From positions 1 to 64,000 of the forward strand of contig NZ_QIBX01000010.1 of the NCBI RefSeq assembly GCF_003725995.1: DNA of 64,000 nucleotides. The letters are read 5' to 3'. The DNA is from Slackia equolifaciens (GTDB lineage Bacteria > Actinomycetota > Coriobacteriia > Coriobacteriales > Eggerthellaceae). A model generated the notes under the pieces. The model made no database searches, had not been told where the DNA came from, and worked only from the letters and a program-made list of their open reading frames with translations. Numbering within the stretch: the first letter of the stretch is position 1; every line of letters begins with the position of its first letter. The position numbers were made by a program, and so were the translations under genes. Shown piece by piece: positions 1 to 9,221 of the stretch.

Positions 1-241
1 CCTCCCCCTTTGCATCCCCCTCCCCTTGCTCCTCGCACCAGGACGCATGGGAAACCGGATGCTTACAGCTTCATCTCCCACCGAGGCGGCTTCGCTTCGC
101 TGGCCGCCCGTTCGCAAGTGCAACTGACTTTGAGGCACCACCAAGTGCCTCAAAGTCATTCGGTTCGCGCTTCGCGCGGCGGGATTCGCTGCGCTCTCCC
201 GCGAACGGGCGAGATGTTGCTCCCCGCACGGGACGCGAACT

Positions 242-277
242 AAAAAGCTCGAGACACTTGGTGATGCCTCGAGCTTT
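242..277 (-). terminator. Rho-independent terminator candidate
   Basis: On the minus strand a 10-bp perfect stem (AAAGCTCGAG with its complement) closes a 14-nt loop and runs into a short T-tract (CTTTTTAG). The position suits a second, backup terminator for the mihF-gmk-rpoZ unit. Confidence 0.5.
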
Positions 278-387
278 AATCTTGCCACGGGTCACGGGCG
301 AGCGAAGCGATGCCCGCTAGTGGGCCAAGGGGTCCAAATATCCGGTTTCCCTCGCGAACTGGAGCGAGGAAAAGAGATAGGGGTTCC

Positions 388-431
388 AAAGGGGGAAGAG
401 GAAGGGAAACTTCCCTTCCTCTTCCCCCTTT
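388..431. terminator. Perfect 21-bp hairpin after rpoZ, probable terminator
   Basis: 388-408 and 411-431 are perfect reverse complements (AAAGGGGGAAGAGGAAGGGA and its complement form the core), leaving almost no loop. The hairpin begins 2 nt past the rpoZ stop codon on the minus strand. The T-tract after it is only TTT, so termination strength is uncertain. A stem this long and perfect is unusual for a simple terminator. Confidence 0.6.
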
Positions 432-433
432 GA

Positions 434-694
434 TTAGTGTTGATGAATATCGATAGTCTCCGGGTCATACGACACTTCGCCGCGCGCAATCTCCTTGAAC
501 GCCATGGAGAGCGGCTTGGTGTTGTTCGCCTTGGCGATCTCCACAGCGCTCGAAAGTTCAATGGCGCGCTCGCGCTGACCGCGCATCATGTCGTTGATAT
601 CGTGGGCGCGTTTGGAAGCCAGGGCGCACAGCAGGAAACGGTCGTTGTCGGTCTCGTCCAACAGGACGTCGATCTTAGGGTCGATGATGCTCAT
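434..694 (-). CDS. rpoZ: RNA polymerase omega subunit
   Basis: 86-residue protein with the omega-family arrangement: an N-terminal 'IIDPKIDVLLDETDNDRFLL' helix, an alanine-rich core (CALASKRAHDINDMM), then a helix ending with 'PLSMAFKEIARGEVSY'. Omega binds the beta-prime subunit and helps assemble and stabilise RNA polymerase. It is the last gene of a three-gene minus-strand unit (mihF-gmk-rpoZ), six nt after gmk; gmk next to rpoZ is a widespread bacterial arrangement. The length is typical of actinobacterial omega, and the protein ends in a His-rich tail (DIHQH). A strong hairpin follows immediately. Confidence 0.95.
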   Translation of the reverse strand: MSIIDPKIDVLLDETDNDRFLLCALASKRAHDINDMMRGQRERAIELSSAVEIAKANNTKPLSMAFKEIARGEVSYDPETIDIHQH

Positions 695-700
695 GCTTAT

Positions 701-1273
701 CTATTCCTCGTCTGTCTCAGCGGTTCGTTCGATGTAAGACACCAGCTCGTCGGTGCATTCATCGAGGTTGTCGTTCACGAAACGGATATCATACTCCATT
801 TTGCGGCTCATCTCCAGCTTGGCATTGCTCATGCGCAGCGCGATAGACTCCTCGTCCTCGGTGCCGCGACTGCGCAGGCGCCGCTCCAGTTCCTCAAGCG
901 AAGGCGGCTCAATGAACACCAGATGCGCCTCGGGAACGCGCTCGCGAACCTGAAACGCTCCCTGGACGTCAATCTCAAGGATGACCTGGCATCCCGCGTC
1001 CAGATGCTCCCTCACCAGCTGCGCCGGCGTGCCGTATTTATGGTCATGGACCTGCGCCCACTCGAGAAATCCGTCCTGGGCCGCAAGCTCATCGAAGCGC
1101 GCATCATCAAAGAACAGGTAGTGCACGCCGTCGATCTCGCCCTCGCGCGGATCGCGCGTGGTCACCGAGATGGAAAGCCATGCGTCGGGCACCCTCTCCA
1201 TGATTCGGGACACAAGCGTTCCTTTGCCGGCGCCCGAAGGGCCGGAGATGACGAAGAGGTTTCCGCGGCGCAT
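701..1273 (-). CDS. gmk: Guanylate kinase
   Basis: 190-residue cytosolic enzyme that phosphorylates GMP (or dGMP) to the diphosphate with ATP, in purine nucleotide synthesis and salvage. The P-loop 'ISGPSGAGKGTL' is at residues 9-20. The GMP-binding segment follows ('ISVTTRDPREGEIDGVHYLF', about 36-55), then 'EWAQVHDHKYGTP' and the 'LEIDVQGAFQVRE' Walker-B-like segment. Length and motif order are standard. It lies between mihF (19 nt upstream) and rpoZ (6 nt downstream) and is presumably co-transcribed with both. Confidence 0.97.
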   Translation of the reverse strand: MRRGNLFVISGPSGAGKGTLVSRIMERVPDAWLSISVTTRDPREGEIDGVHYLFFDDARFDELAAQDGFLEWAQVHDHKYGTPAQLVREHLDAGCQVILEIDVQGAFQVRERVPEAHLVFIEPPSLEELERRLRSRGTEDEESIALRMSNAKLEMSRKMEYDIRFVNDNLDECTDELVSYIERTAETDEE

Positions 1274-1291
1274 GGTATCGACAGCCTTCTA

Positions 1292-1600
1292 CTAGCCCAG
1301 ACGCTCGAGCAGAGCAGCCTCCTGGCGCTCGCCCAGACCCTTCAGACGGCGGCTCTCGGCGATCTTGAGCTCGCCCATGATCTTCTCGGCCTTGGCCTTG
1401 CCATAGCCGGGCATGGTCTCGATCAGAGTAGAGACCTTCATGCGGCCCACCACGGGATCGTCCTTCATGTCGAGGACTTCCTTGAGAGAAAGCTTGCCGG
1501 ACTTGAGGTCGTCGCGGACCTGCGCACGCTTGATGCGAGCAGCCTTAGCCTTCTCGAGGGCGGCCTGACGTTCTTCAGCACTCAGTTGAGGGATAGCCAT
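1292..1600 (-). CDS. mihF: Integration host factor, actinobacterial type
   Basis: 102-residue basic DNA-binding protein of the mycobacterial IHF (mIHF) family, not the HU/IHF-alpha/beta fold. Seen: an N-terminal charged helix (LSAEERQAALEKAKAARIKRA) and the characteristic helix-two-turn-helix with 'IETMPGYGKAKAEKIMGEL' followed by 'ESRRLKGLGERQEAALLERL'. In actinobacteria this protein compacts the nucleoid and supports phage integration, and its gene commonly precedes gmk, as here. This gene is a main reason for placing the window in Actinomycetota. A clear ribosome-binding site (AAGGAGTG) lies ahead of the ATG. It opens the mihF-gmk-rpoZ unit. Confidence 0.93.
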   Translation of the reverse strand: MAIPQLSAEERQAALEKAKAARIKRAQVRDDLKSGKLSLKEVLDMKDDPVVGRMKVSTLIETMPGYGKAKAEKIMGELKIAESRRLKGLGERQEAALLERLG

Positions 1601-1652
1601 CGGTAGTTCACTCCTTCATAGTTCAGCCGCCCCATCTAGACGGCGATTGGCG

Positions 1653-1680
1653 ATAATACCACACCAGACGCGTGTTTCAA
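1653..1680 (-). promoter_or_regulatory. Sigma-A-type promoter for mihF-gmk-rpoZ
   Basis: On the minus strand, TTGAAA (1675-1680), a 16-nt spacer, then TATTAT (1653-1658), about 50 nt ahead of the mihF start. Confidence 0.65.
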
Positions 1681-1791
1681 GATTTTCATCCACATTGCGC
1701 GCGACGCTTTCAAAGATTGCGCAAAAATGCGCCACATTGCCCATGACCTGTGAATTTTCCGTGGTCAGAGCAAGGTTGCACGCCTTGCGCC

Positions 1792-2502
1792 CTACAGCTC
1801 GGCAGCGATGCGCTCGAACGCGGCCACGGGGTCGTCGGCCTGCGTGATAGGACGGCCCACCACGATATGCGACGCGCCCGCGTCAAAAGCGGCCTTAGGC
1901 GTCGCAACACGGCTCTGGTCGCCCAAATCGGCGCCGGCGGGGCGCACGCCCGGAGTAACGATGAGGGCGTCGGGGCCCAACAGCTCGCGCAGCATGGCGG
2001 CCTCCTGCGGAGAGGCGACCACGCCCGAAAGCCCTGCCTCCTGCGCGCAAAGAGCCAGTTGCTTGACCTGATCCTGCATGCCGCGCGTAACGCCGGTGGC
2101 GGCAAGGGTGGCGTCGTCCATGCTCGTGAGCACCGTGATGGCGAGCGTATCTGCGTCGGTCCCCGATTCGTCCACCGCGTTCTGGGCGGCCTCCATCATA
2201 GGCACGCCGCCCACCGCATGCATGGTGATCATGTCAGCGCCCGCCTCCACGGCAGACGCGGCGGCGCCGGCAACCTGGTGCGGAATGTCGTGGAACTTAA
2301 GGTCCAGAAACACCTTGTATCCCAGGAGCTTGAAGATCTCGACGATGGCGGGGCCTTCCGCGTAGTAGAGCGTCATGCCCACCTTGAGCCACTTGGCCTT
2401 GCCCTGGAGCTTTTTCGCCAGGTCGAGCGCCGTAGCGCGGTCGCAGTCGAGCGCCACGATCACGCGGTCGGCGCGCGGGGCGCTCTCGTATGCTGCTAGC
2501 AT
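1792..2502 (-). CDS. pyrF: Orotidine 5'-phosphate decarboxylase
   Basis: 236-residue enzyme for the last step of UMP synthesis, decarboxylation of OMP. The group-I OMP decarboxylase features are visible: 'VIVALDCDR' at the first beta strand, the catalytic Asp/Lys array '[13 protein letters not shown]' (DxKxxDIP), and the phosphate-binding '[15 protein letters not shown]' and '[11 protein letters not shown]' segments. It is the last gene of the pyrK-pyrD-pyrF unit. GGAGG sits 6 nt ahead of the ATG, and the start overlaps the end of pyrD by 7 nt, so translation is probably coupled. Confidence 0.97.
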   Translation of the reverse strand: MLAAYESAPRADRVIVALDCDRATALDLAKKLQGKAKWLKVGMTLYYAEGPAIVEIFKLLGYKVFLDLKFHDIPHQVAGAAASAVEAGADMITMHAVGGVPMMEAAQNAVDESGTDADTLAITVLTSMDDATLAATGVTRGMQDQVKQLALCAQEAGLSGVVASPQEAAMLRELLGPDALIVTPGVRPAGADLGDQSRVATPKAAFDAGASHIVVGRPITQADDPVAAFERIAAEL

Positions 2503-3410
2503 TGCAATCCTCCGATCAGCTCATTCACGTCGCTCACGCCAAAGCGCTCGCAGTATTCGATCATGCCGTCGAGCACGTCGTTGACGGCATGGGGGTTCAC
2601 GAAGTTCGCCGTGCCCACCGCCACCGCCGTGGCACCGGCCAGCATGAACTCGATCGCATCCTCGCCCGTCATGATGCCGCCCATGCCGAGAATGGGAATC
2701 TTCACGGCGTTGTGGCACTGCCACACCATGCGCAGGGCCACGGGCTTGACCGCCGGGCCCGAAAGACCGCCCACCACGCGCGCCAGCTTGGGACGGCGCG
2801 TCTTGGCGTCGATCGCCATGCCCAGAAGCGTATTGATCAAAGAGATGGCATCGGCGCCCGAGGCCTCCGCTGCGCGAGCGATTTCGGTGATGTCGGTCAC
2901 GTTGGGAGAGAGCTTGACGATCATGGGCTTGGTTGCGGCGACGCGACAGGCGCTCACCACGGCCTCTACGCTGGGCACATGCGTGCCGAAGGTAAGACCG
3001 CCCGCATCCACGTTGGGGCAGCTGATGTTGATCTCGTACGCATCCGCCTGCCCGTCGGCCTCGAGCGCCTCCACCACGGAAACGTATTCCTCGAGGCTGT
3101 GGCCCGACACGTTGACGATGGCGGGCACGCCCTGGCTCTTGATCCAGGGCAAATCAACCTCGCACAAATGCGCCACGCCAGGGTTCTGCAGGCCGATGGA
3201 GTTCAGCATGCCGCTGGGCGTCTCGGCGATGCGCGGGGCGTCGTTGCCCTCCCAGCCGTTGAGCGACACGCCCTTCGTGGTCACCGCGCCCATGCGGGAA
3301 ACATCGCAGTATGCGGCGTACTCGCGCCCCGCGGCAAAGGTCCCCGAGGCGTCGGTAACCGGGTTGGGCATGATCAGGCCGCCCAGATTCACCTGCATGT
3401 TCACAGCCAT
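2496..3410 (-). CDS. pyrD: Dihydroorotate dehydrogenase B, catalytic subunit
   Basis: About 304-residue FMN protein that oxidises dihydroorotate to orotate. It is class 1B: it has no membrane-targeting N-terminus, the active-site loop carries the Cys base ('EINISCPNV', where class 2 has Ser), and it sits next to the electron-transfer subunit PyrK. FMN/substrate segments include '[16 protein letters not shown]', '[11 protein letters not shown]' and '[14 protein letters not shown]'. The start is chosen at the ATG overlapping the pyrK stop (TAATG); a GTG two codons upstream is possible. Together with PyrK it would pass electrons to NAD+, which suits an anaerobe. Confidence 0.95.
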   Translation of the reverse strand: MAVNMQVNLGGLIMPNPVTDASGTFAAGREYAAYCDVSRMGAVTTKGVSLNGWEGNDAPRIAETPSGMLNSIGLQNPGVAHLCEVDLPWIKSQGVPAIVNVSGHSLEEYVSVVEALEADGQADAYEINISCPNVDAGGLTFGTHVPSVEAVVSACRVAATKPMIVKLSPNVTDITEIARAAEASGADAISLINTLLGMAIDAKTRRPKLARVVGGLSGPAVKPVALRMVWQCHNAVKIPILGMGGIMTGEDAIEFMLAGATAVAVGTANFVNPHAVNDVLDGMIEYCERFGVSDVNELIGGLQC

Positions 3411-4201
3411 TACCACACCACATCCTTTGCGTTGAACACGGGGCCGTCCACGCAGGAGCGGCGCTTGCCCTCATGCGTCTCGACCACGCAGGAAAGGCAT
3501 GCGCCTACACCGCACGCCATGCGTTTTTCCATAGACACCCAGCAGGCCACGCCCGCCTCGCGAGCAATGCCCGCCACGGCGCGCATCAGCGGTTCGGGGC
3601 CGCAGCAGAACACGCCCGCATACTCTCCGGTAGCAAGCTGCGCGCGCACCGGCTCGGTGCAAAAGCCCGCATGGCCCACGCTGCCGTCATCGGTGGCAAG
3701 GACAGCCTCACGACCAAGAAGCGCCGCATAATCGCCGCGCGTCACCAGCATGCTCTCGGTCTGCGCGCCCAGCACCACCTCGAACGGGTGGCCGGATTTC
3801 GCAAGCTCCTCGGCGAACATGAACAAAGGCGCCGCTCCCACGCCGCCGCCCACGATGAGCAGCTTGCCGTCGCAGGGCTGCCAACCGTGGCCGAGCGGCC
3901 CCATGATGGAGCATTCGACGCCTGGCGCGTAGCCGGTCATGTAGTTCGTTCCCTCGCCAACCGTCTGATAGATGATCTCCACGGCCCCCGATTCGGGCAG
4001 CACGCGATAGACCGAGAACGGACGGCGCAGAATATGCGCTTCGAAACCGGTCAGCTGCATATGGACGAACTGTCCGGGGCGCACCGACCGCGCCATGCGA
4101 GGAGCGTCAAGCGTTATCTTGTAGAGACGCGGGCCCACCTGCTCGTTCCCCAGCACGCGGGCACGCTCGTCGAAGGCCTGGGCCTCGTCGGTCGTGCACA
4201 T
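3410..4201 (-). CDS. pyrK: Dihydroorotate dehydrogenase B, electron-transfer subunit
   Basis: About 263-residue ferredoxin-reductase-like protein. An FAD-binding beta-barrel ('[12 protein letters not shown]', the RxxS motif for flavin) is followed by an NAD-binding domain ([20 protein letters not shown]) and a C-terminal [2Fe-2S] site with '[13 protein letters not shown]' and a fourth Cys in '[10 protein letters not shown]'. It carries electrons from the FMN of PyrD to NAD+. I chose the ATG at 4201, preceded by AAAGAGAG. A longer open frame extends upstream but has no ribosome-binding site and an Arg/Ala-rich shadow-like sequence. It is joined to pyrD by a TAATG overlap. Confidence 0.93.
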   Translation of the reverse strand: MCTTDEAQAFDERARVLGNEQVGPRLYKITLDAPRMARSVRPGQFVHMQLTGFEAHILRRPFSVYRVLPESGAVEIIYQTVGEGTNYMTGYAPGVECSIMGPLGHGWQPCDGKLLIVGGGVGAAPLFMFAEELAKSGHPFEVVLGAQTESMLVTRGDYAALLGREAVLATDDGSVGHAGFCTEPVRAQLATGEYAGVFCCGPEPLMRAVAGIAREAGVACWVSMEKRMACGVGACLSCVVETHEGKRRSCVDGPVFNAKDVVW

Positions 4202-4317
4202 AGGCAACCACTCTCTTTCGTCACTTCGTCTTGCGCGCGACGCCGCGCCGCGCGCCCGGCACATGCCGGATACTGGCTATTGTACGCAAAAGGCGCCACG
4301 ATTACGCGCGCGGGCGC

Positions 4318-4353
4318 AAAAAACGGGCCGCATGCCATGCATACGGCCCGTTT
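4318..4353 (-). terminator. Terminator between pyrC and pyrK
   Basis: On minus, AAACGGGCCG pairs with CGGCCCGTTT around a 13-nt loop and runs into TTTTTT. It ends the pyrR-pyrB-pyrC transcript before pyrK. The downstream genes pyrK-pyrD-pyrF therefore either rely on readthrough or have their own promoter; a TACAAT box lies at about 4281-4286. Confidence 0.8.
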
Positions 4354-4377
4354 GCTCAGCGAGACGGCGAGCGCTCG

Positions 4378-5670
4378 CTAGTCGACAACCTTGCCGTCAA
4401 CCATCGTGGCGACGCCGCCCACGTACACATCGGTGGCGCGACCGGTGAGAGCGGCCCCGATGAAGCCGGAGTTATGAGCCTTCGATTCGAAGCCCTCGCC
4501 GTCGACGGTCCACTCGATGGTCGGATCGAACACCGTGATGTCAGCCACGGAGCCCTCGGCGATCTTGACGGGCTCAAGGCCCAGAATCTCGCGCGGGGCG
4601 ATAGCCATGACATCGACCATCTTGCCGTAGTCGATGATGCCCTTGCCCACCAGATTGGTGAGCACGAGCGCCAGGCTGGTCTCAAGACCGGTCATGCCGA
4701 AGGGCGCATATTCGAACTCGTGCGCCTTCTCCCAATCGGCGTGCGGAGCATGGTCGGTCACGATGCAGTCGATGGAGCCGTCGGCTACGCCCTCGATAAG
4801 CGCATCGCAGTCGGCCTGGGTGCGCAGCGGCGGATTGACCTTGAGCGAGGTGTTGTAGGTGCCGTCAAGCGCATCCTCGGAGAGGAACAGGTGGTGCGGC
4901 GTGACCTCGCAGGTCACGGGCAGGCCCTCTTCCTTGGCGGCGCGCACCAGGTCAAGGCCGCGGGCGGTGGTGATATGCTGGATGTGCAGCGGGCAGCCGG
5001 TGAGGCGGCACAGCGCGATGTCGCGAGCGATCTCGATCTCCTCGCCCTCGGCAGGCCATCCCAGAAGGCCCAGGCGAGTGGACACCACGCCCTCGTTCAC
5101 CTGGCCGGCGCCCACCAGGCCGTCATCCTGGCAGTGGACCATCATAACCTTGCCGAACATCTTGCCGTAATCCATGACGCGGCGCATCATGCCGCTGTCC
5201 TGCACGCCGCGGCCGTCGTCGGTGAAGGCGACGGCACCCTGAGCCACCATGTCGCCCATCTCGGAGAGGATCTCGCCCTTGAGGCCCTTGCTCATGGCGC
5301 CAGCGGGGTATACGCGGCACTTGCCCACCTCGGCGGCTCGGGCGCGCACGTAGCCCACGGCCACGCCGTTGTCGCACACGGGATCGGTGTTGGGCATCGC
5401 GCACACGCCGGTGAATCCGCCGTGGGCCGCGGCGCGGGTGCCGCTCTCGATGTCCTCCTTGTGCTCGAACCCGGGCTCACGCAGATGCACATGCATGTCA
5501 ACCAGGCCGGGCACGAGGTACTTGCCGGTCATGTCGCGCACCTCGGCGCCTTCGGCCTTAAGGCCCTCGCCTACGGCGGCGATCTTGCCGTCTTCGATCA
5601 GAACGTCGGCCACGCCGTCAAGCTCGACCACAGGGTCAACGATATGGGCGTTTTTAAGAAGCAAGGCCAT
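4378..5670 (-). CDS. pyrC: Dihydroorotase
   Basis: 430-residue zinc amidohydrolase that closes carbamoyl-aspartate to dihydroorotate. The metal-binding HxH plus Arg is in 'DMHVHLREPGFEHKED'; further ligands are in 'TPHHLFLSE' and 'IVTDHAPHADWEK'; the conserved 'CAMPNTDP' is present. This is the long type-I (multifunctional-like) dihydroorotase usual in Gram-positives. The ATG at 5670 is preferred because GGGAGG lies 8 nt upstream; a GTG three codons earlier is too close to that site. It overlaps the end of pyrB by 17 nt, consistent with an operon, and is followed by a terminator. Confidence 0.95.
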   Translation of the reverse strand: MALLLKNAHIVDPVVELDGVADVLIEDGKIAAVGEGLKAEGAEVRDMTGKYLVPGLVDMHVHLREPGFEHKEDIESGTRAAAHGGFTGVCAMPNTDPVCDNGVAVGYVRARAAEVGKCRVYPAGAMSKGLKGEILSEMGDMVAQGAVAFTDDGRGVQDSGMMRRVMDYGKMFGKVMMVHCQDDGLVGAGQVNEGVVSTRLGLLGWPAEGEEIEIARDIALCRLTGCPLHIQHITTARGLDLVRAAKEEGLPVTCEVTPHHLFLSEDALDGTYNTSLKVNPPLRTQADCDALIEGVADGSIDCIVTDHAPHADWEKAHEFEYAPFGMTGLETSLALVLTNLVGKGIIDYGKMVDVMAIAPREILGLEPVKIAEGSVADITVFDPTIEWTVDGEGFESKAHNSGFIGAALTGRATDVYVGGVATMVDGKVVD

Positions 5671-6598
5671 TGTCGGCACCTCCCAAGAGCAGATACATCA
5701 CGGCCATACGCACGCAGATGCCGGCGTAGACCTGTTCCAGAATGACCGAGCGCTGCGGATGGTCGGCCATGTAGCTGTCGAATTCCACGCCGCGGTTGAT
5801 GGGGCCGGGGTGGCAGATGATGGCGTCGGGCTTCATGAGCTGCTCGCGGTTCTTGGTCAAACCGAACAGCTTATGGTACTCGCGCAAAGACGGGAACGGT
5901 GCCCCCTCGAGGCGCTCGCGCTGGATGCGCAGCATGTACACCACATCGAGCTCGGGCAGCGCAGCGTCCAGGTCGGCCGTCACGTGGTCGGCGCCCAGGA
6001 CATCGGGGCGAGCGGGCATCAGCGTGGCGGGGCCGATAAGTGTGACCTCGGCGCCCATGATCTTGAGCGCAGGCACCAGCGAGCCGCACACGCGAGAGTG
6101 TCCGATATCGCCCACGATGCCCACCTTGAGGCCCTCGAAGTTCTGCTTGTGCTCCCAGATGGTGTAGAGGTCGAGCAGCGCCTGCGTGGGATGCTGATGC
6201 TTGCCATCACCGGCGTCGATAACGGCGGCGGGGCTATGCTGGGTGATGATGTGCGGCGCGCCCGCATGCTTGTCGCGCACGATGATCATATCGATCTTAT
6301 AAGAATTAAGCGTGGCAACCGTGTCCACCAGGCTTTCGCCCTTCACCGTAGCGGTGGAGGAGCCGCCGAAATTCAGGCTGTCGGCGGAAAGGCGCTTCTC
6401 GGCCAGCTCGAAGGAAGAGCGGGTGCGGGTGGAGGGCTCGTTGAACATGTTGACGATGGTCTTGCCCTTAAGCGTAGGCACCTTCTTGATGGCGCGCTGG
6501 TTGACCTCGGAGAACGCCTTGGCGGTTTCCAGGATGGTCATGATGTCTTCACGGGAGTACTCCGTGATGTCGATCAGGTGCTTGTGGTTGAAAGCCAT
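5654..6598 (-). CDS. pyrB: Aspartate carbamoyltransferase, catalytic subunit
   Basis: 314-residue enzyme that condenses carbamoyl phosphate with aspartate, the committed step of pyrimidine synthesis. The carbamoyl-phosphate signature is 'NEPSTRTRSSFELAEKRL' (about residues 51-68). Further transferase signatures are 'HPTQALLDLYTI', 'VGDIGHSRVCGSL' and 'CHPGPINRGVE'. No regulatory subunit gene (pyrI) is nearby, which fits control of the pathway through PyrR instead. It begins 5 nt after pyrR, with GGGAGG ahead of the ATG. Confidence 0.97.
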   Translation of the reverse strand: MAFNHKHLIDITEYSREDIMTILETAKAFSEVNQRAIKKVPTLKGKTIVNMFNEPSTRTRSSFELAEKRLSADSLNFGGSSTATVKGESLVDTVATLNSYKIDMIIVRDKHAGAPHIITQHSPAAVIDAGDGKHQHPTQALLDLYTIWEHKQNFEGLKVGIVGDIGHSRVCGSLVPALKIMGAEVTLIGPATLMPARPDVLGADHVTADLDAALPELDVVYMLRIQRERLEGAPFPSLREYHKLFGLTKNREQLMKPDAIICHPGPINRGVEFDSYMADHPQRSVILEQVYAGICVRMAVMYLLLGGADNGLAS

Positions 6599-6603
6599 TG
6601 CGA

Positions 6604-7263
<660 letters not shown>

Positions 7264-7291
7264 CTACGGGCTGCCTCCCGAATCAGGGCAT

Positions 7292-7321
7292 AAAAAAACG
7301 CCTTGGCCAGGAGGCGAAGGC
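7292..7321 (-). terminator. pyr operon attenuator terminator
   Basis: In the pyrR leader on the minus strand, CGCCT pairs with AGGCG (with GCCTT/AAGGC as an overlapping alternative), followed by seven T. It lies about 100 nt after the promoter and 100 nt before the pyrR start, as expected for the termination arm of PyrR attenuation. Confidence 0.85.
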
Positions 7322-7378
7322 TTCATGTGTGGGCGCCTATGTGTGGTTCGCGTTCTTATGCGGCGCCGAACGCAACAG

Positions 7379-7409
7379 CCTTGCCGGTCTCTCTGTACCG
7401 TCTTAAAGG
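7379..7409 (-). promoter_or_regulatory. PyrR-binding RNA element
   Basis: The leader RNA contains CCTTTAAGACGGTACAGAG continuing into AGACCGGCAAGG. This closely follows the known PyrR-binding anti-antiterminator: a CUUUAA..AC start, the purine-rich CAGAGAG core and a GGCAAGG end. ACGGT and ACCGG can pair around the CAGAGAG loop. It lies just downstream of the promoter and upstream of the terminator hairpin. Confidence 0.8.
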
Positions 7410-7418
7410 ACTGCGGCC

Positions 7419-7446
7419 AGTATACACGCCCGTGCGCCAATGTCAA
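7419..7446 (-). promoter_or_regulatory. Promoter of the pyr operon
   Basis: A near-consensus minus-strand promoter: TTGACA at 7441-7446, a 16-nt spacer, and TGTATACT with the -10 hexamer TATACT at 7419-7424. The PyrR-binding RNA element starts right after the expected transcription start. Confidence 0.85.
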
Positions 7447-7565
7447 ACCGGCAATTTAACCGAGTTTTCCTGTAGACAGAGGATAAACGTACGATTGAGG
7501 GCGCACGATTCCCCGCAAGCGATGGAGGAGACGCACGGTTGAAGATTCGGCACACGAAAGGAGTC

Positions 7566-7687
7566 TTCATGCTGCAGTTTTGCTAGCACCTCTCCAGTAG
7601 GACGCTTCAAGCTGAATCGTTTTCCCAGGTCACAATAGCCTGGACGCATTCGATACTTGCTCCCACCCGAAAAAACTGCAGCATGAA
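7566..7687. repeat. 16-bp perfect inverted repeat enclosing 90 bp, in a gene-free gap
   Basis: TTCATGCTGCAGTTTT at 7566-7581 is the exact reverse complement of 7672-7687, with 90 bp between. The surrounding stretch from 7447 to 7816 has no gene I can support. Long arms with a short interior resemble a miniature element, or a long-range RNA stem in a transcript reading out of the region. Just left of the frameshifted gene, 7745-7800 repeats GTGCGCACTT / GATGCGCACTTCC-like words. Confidence 0.6.
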
Positions 7688-7816
7688 CGACGCGCACGCA
7701 TGTGGGACTCAACGACGGCAGCCTTTTCGACGGTGGCCTCAAGCGCGGCGTGCGCACTTCGATGCGCACTTCCTGCCGCCATGCGCACTTCCCCATGCGC
7801 CCGGTGCTGCCACTTC

Positions 7817-9003
7817 CTAGCTCGTACGCGTGGAGTTGCTGGGATCGATGGACATGCTCTGGAAATGATGCTCCATGAACTCGTTGTCGTAGTGGTCGGC
7901 CATGAACTGCTCCACCGCGTTCTGGATGGGGTCGCCCGCCACGCGCTGGTACCAGCAGTCCAGCGAAAGGAGCGTCATGCCCGCGTCGAAGATCATGAGC
8001 GCGGCGCACACGGTGGTCAGGCTGTATCGCCACTTCCACGGAATCATGTTCACCAGCTTGAGCAGGCGCGGAAGGATGAGCTTCACCCATACGCAGCCCA
8101 GAACGCCCCACATGCTCATGAACATGCCGTTCGTGCGGCCGCCGATGGAGAGGAACGTACCTGTGTAGTCCCACGCCACGATACCGAAAGCAAACTGCAG
8201 AAACCAGCTGACCAGATACTCGAACGCACCGCCGATAACGGCGCTCACCAGGAATATCACGATGAAGTTGGCCTTATGGAAGCGGTTGAGCGCCACGGTC
8301 ATGAGCACCGCGCCCACGCCGTAGATCGGCGAGAACGGCCCCCACAGCATGCCGGTGCGATCCTGGTACACGCCCGGGTCCACCACTACCATGTGGTAGA
8401 TGGTTTCGATGACAAGACCGAGCACGCTCGCCACCACAAAAATCCAGAACAGGTTGAAGAAGTCGAGCTCGATATAGCCTTTGCCTGTCTCGTCGCGCCC
8501 GAGCGTCCCCTCCTCGGCGCGTTCGCGGGTCTCCATGTCACGCAGCTTGCGCTTGAGCTGGCGCTCTTCCGAAAGCGAGGGATCGATATACACCATGAGC
8601 GCCACAGCGAAGACGATGCGCACCAGTGCCCAAATGTCGAGAGAAGAGAGACCCACAAGCATGATCTCTCGCACAGAAGCTGGGCTATTGAGAGCGTGAT
8701 GGTCAGCTCTATAAGCTGACGGGCATAGCGACGCCTGTCGCGAAGCATGTTGACGCCCAGCAACACGTAGAGCACGCCGGTCACAAGCATGAGCACCAAC
8801 TCTGCAACCACCAAGATGATGGTCATCGTGCCGTACGTCTCGCTCACCTGGCTGAACACGAAGGGCATGCCCACCACGACAAGAGCGATCAGCGGAACGG
8901 AGAGCACGCCGATGACAATCAGGATGACGGCCAGAATCTTAAGCAGAAGAGGCAGCTTCTGCTTGGGCGGCTGTACGAGCGACACGGGTTGTTCTTCAGA
9001 CAT
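7817..9003 (-). pseudogene. Frameshifted CmpB-type (putative ABC transporter type IV) membrane protein
   Basis: Two overlapping frames read as one protein. The first (from 9003) gives an acidic N-terminus and about four membrane segments and makes sense down to 'IELTITLSIAQLL' near 8680. The second (to 7817) begins near 8674 and continues with the CmpB/PF06541-like domain: 'LFWIFVVASVLGLVIETIYH', 'MLWGPFSPIYGVGAVLM', 'GGAFEYLVSWFLQ' and 'RTNGMFMSMWGVLGC'. Past the junction the first frame turns into Arg/Ser-rich nonsense. Removing one AG from the GAGAGA run at 8665-8670 (minus strand) would join them into about 394 residues reading 'LLCEIMLVGLSS'. Function of the family is poorly known. This is a real frameshift or a sequencing error; no slippery heptamer is evident. 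Confidence 0.8.
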
Positions 9004-9221
9004 GAATCCTCAATTCACAAAATCGACCCAGTGCTGCGACGGGCCACGGATGAAATCTACGCTTTCGCACAGCGCGCCAGCGATGCGCGATATGCGGCGA
9101 GCAAAAGAGGTCCGCATTGAAAACGGCTAATCGGAAATGGTACCGGACAAAAGCGCTCGGTAGGTGGCGAATAGGCAACAGTTCGACGAACTGCCCGAAG
9201 ACGCCGCGGCGTATGGCGCCC

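Larger units (their letters stand above)
1..433. other. Gene-free, hairpin-rich region downstream of rpoZ
   Basis: I see no credible protein gene here; the short open frames have shadow-like composition. The stretch is instead dense in inverted repeats. A perfect 14-bp stem lies at 125-138/145-158. A 10-bp stem lies at 244-253/268-277. An 11-bp pair lies at about 106-116 and 202-212, a 12-bp pair at 49-60 and 340-351, and a 21-bp perfect stem at 388-431. The loops of the first two hairpins hold complementary 9-mers (CACCAAGTG and CACTTGGTG). Two of the hairpins look like terminators. The rest could be a structured RNA or remains of a repeat element; I cannot decide. Confidence 0.6.

Noticed and set aside
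437-1606. 389-residue open frame on plus across rpoZ, gmk and mihF
   Set aside because: It is the antisense shadow of three recognised genes, common in high-GC DNA, with a His/Leu/Ala-rich composition and no motif.
8660-8690. Programmed -1 frameshifting in the CmpB-type gene
   Set aside because: No X-XXY-YYZ slippery heptamer at the junction; a two-base duplication in GAGAGA explains it more simply.
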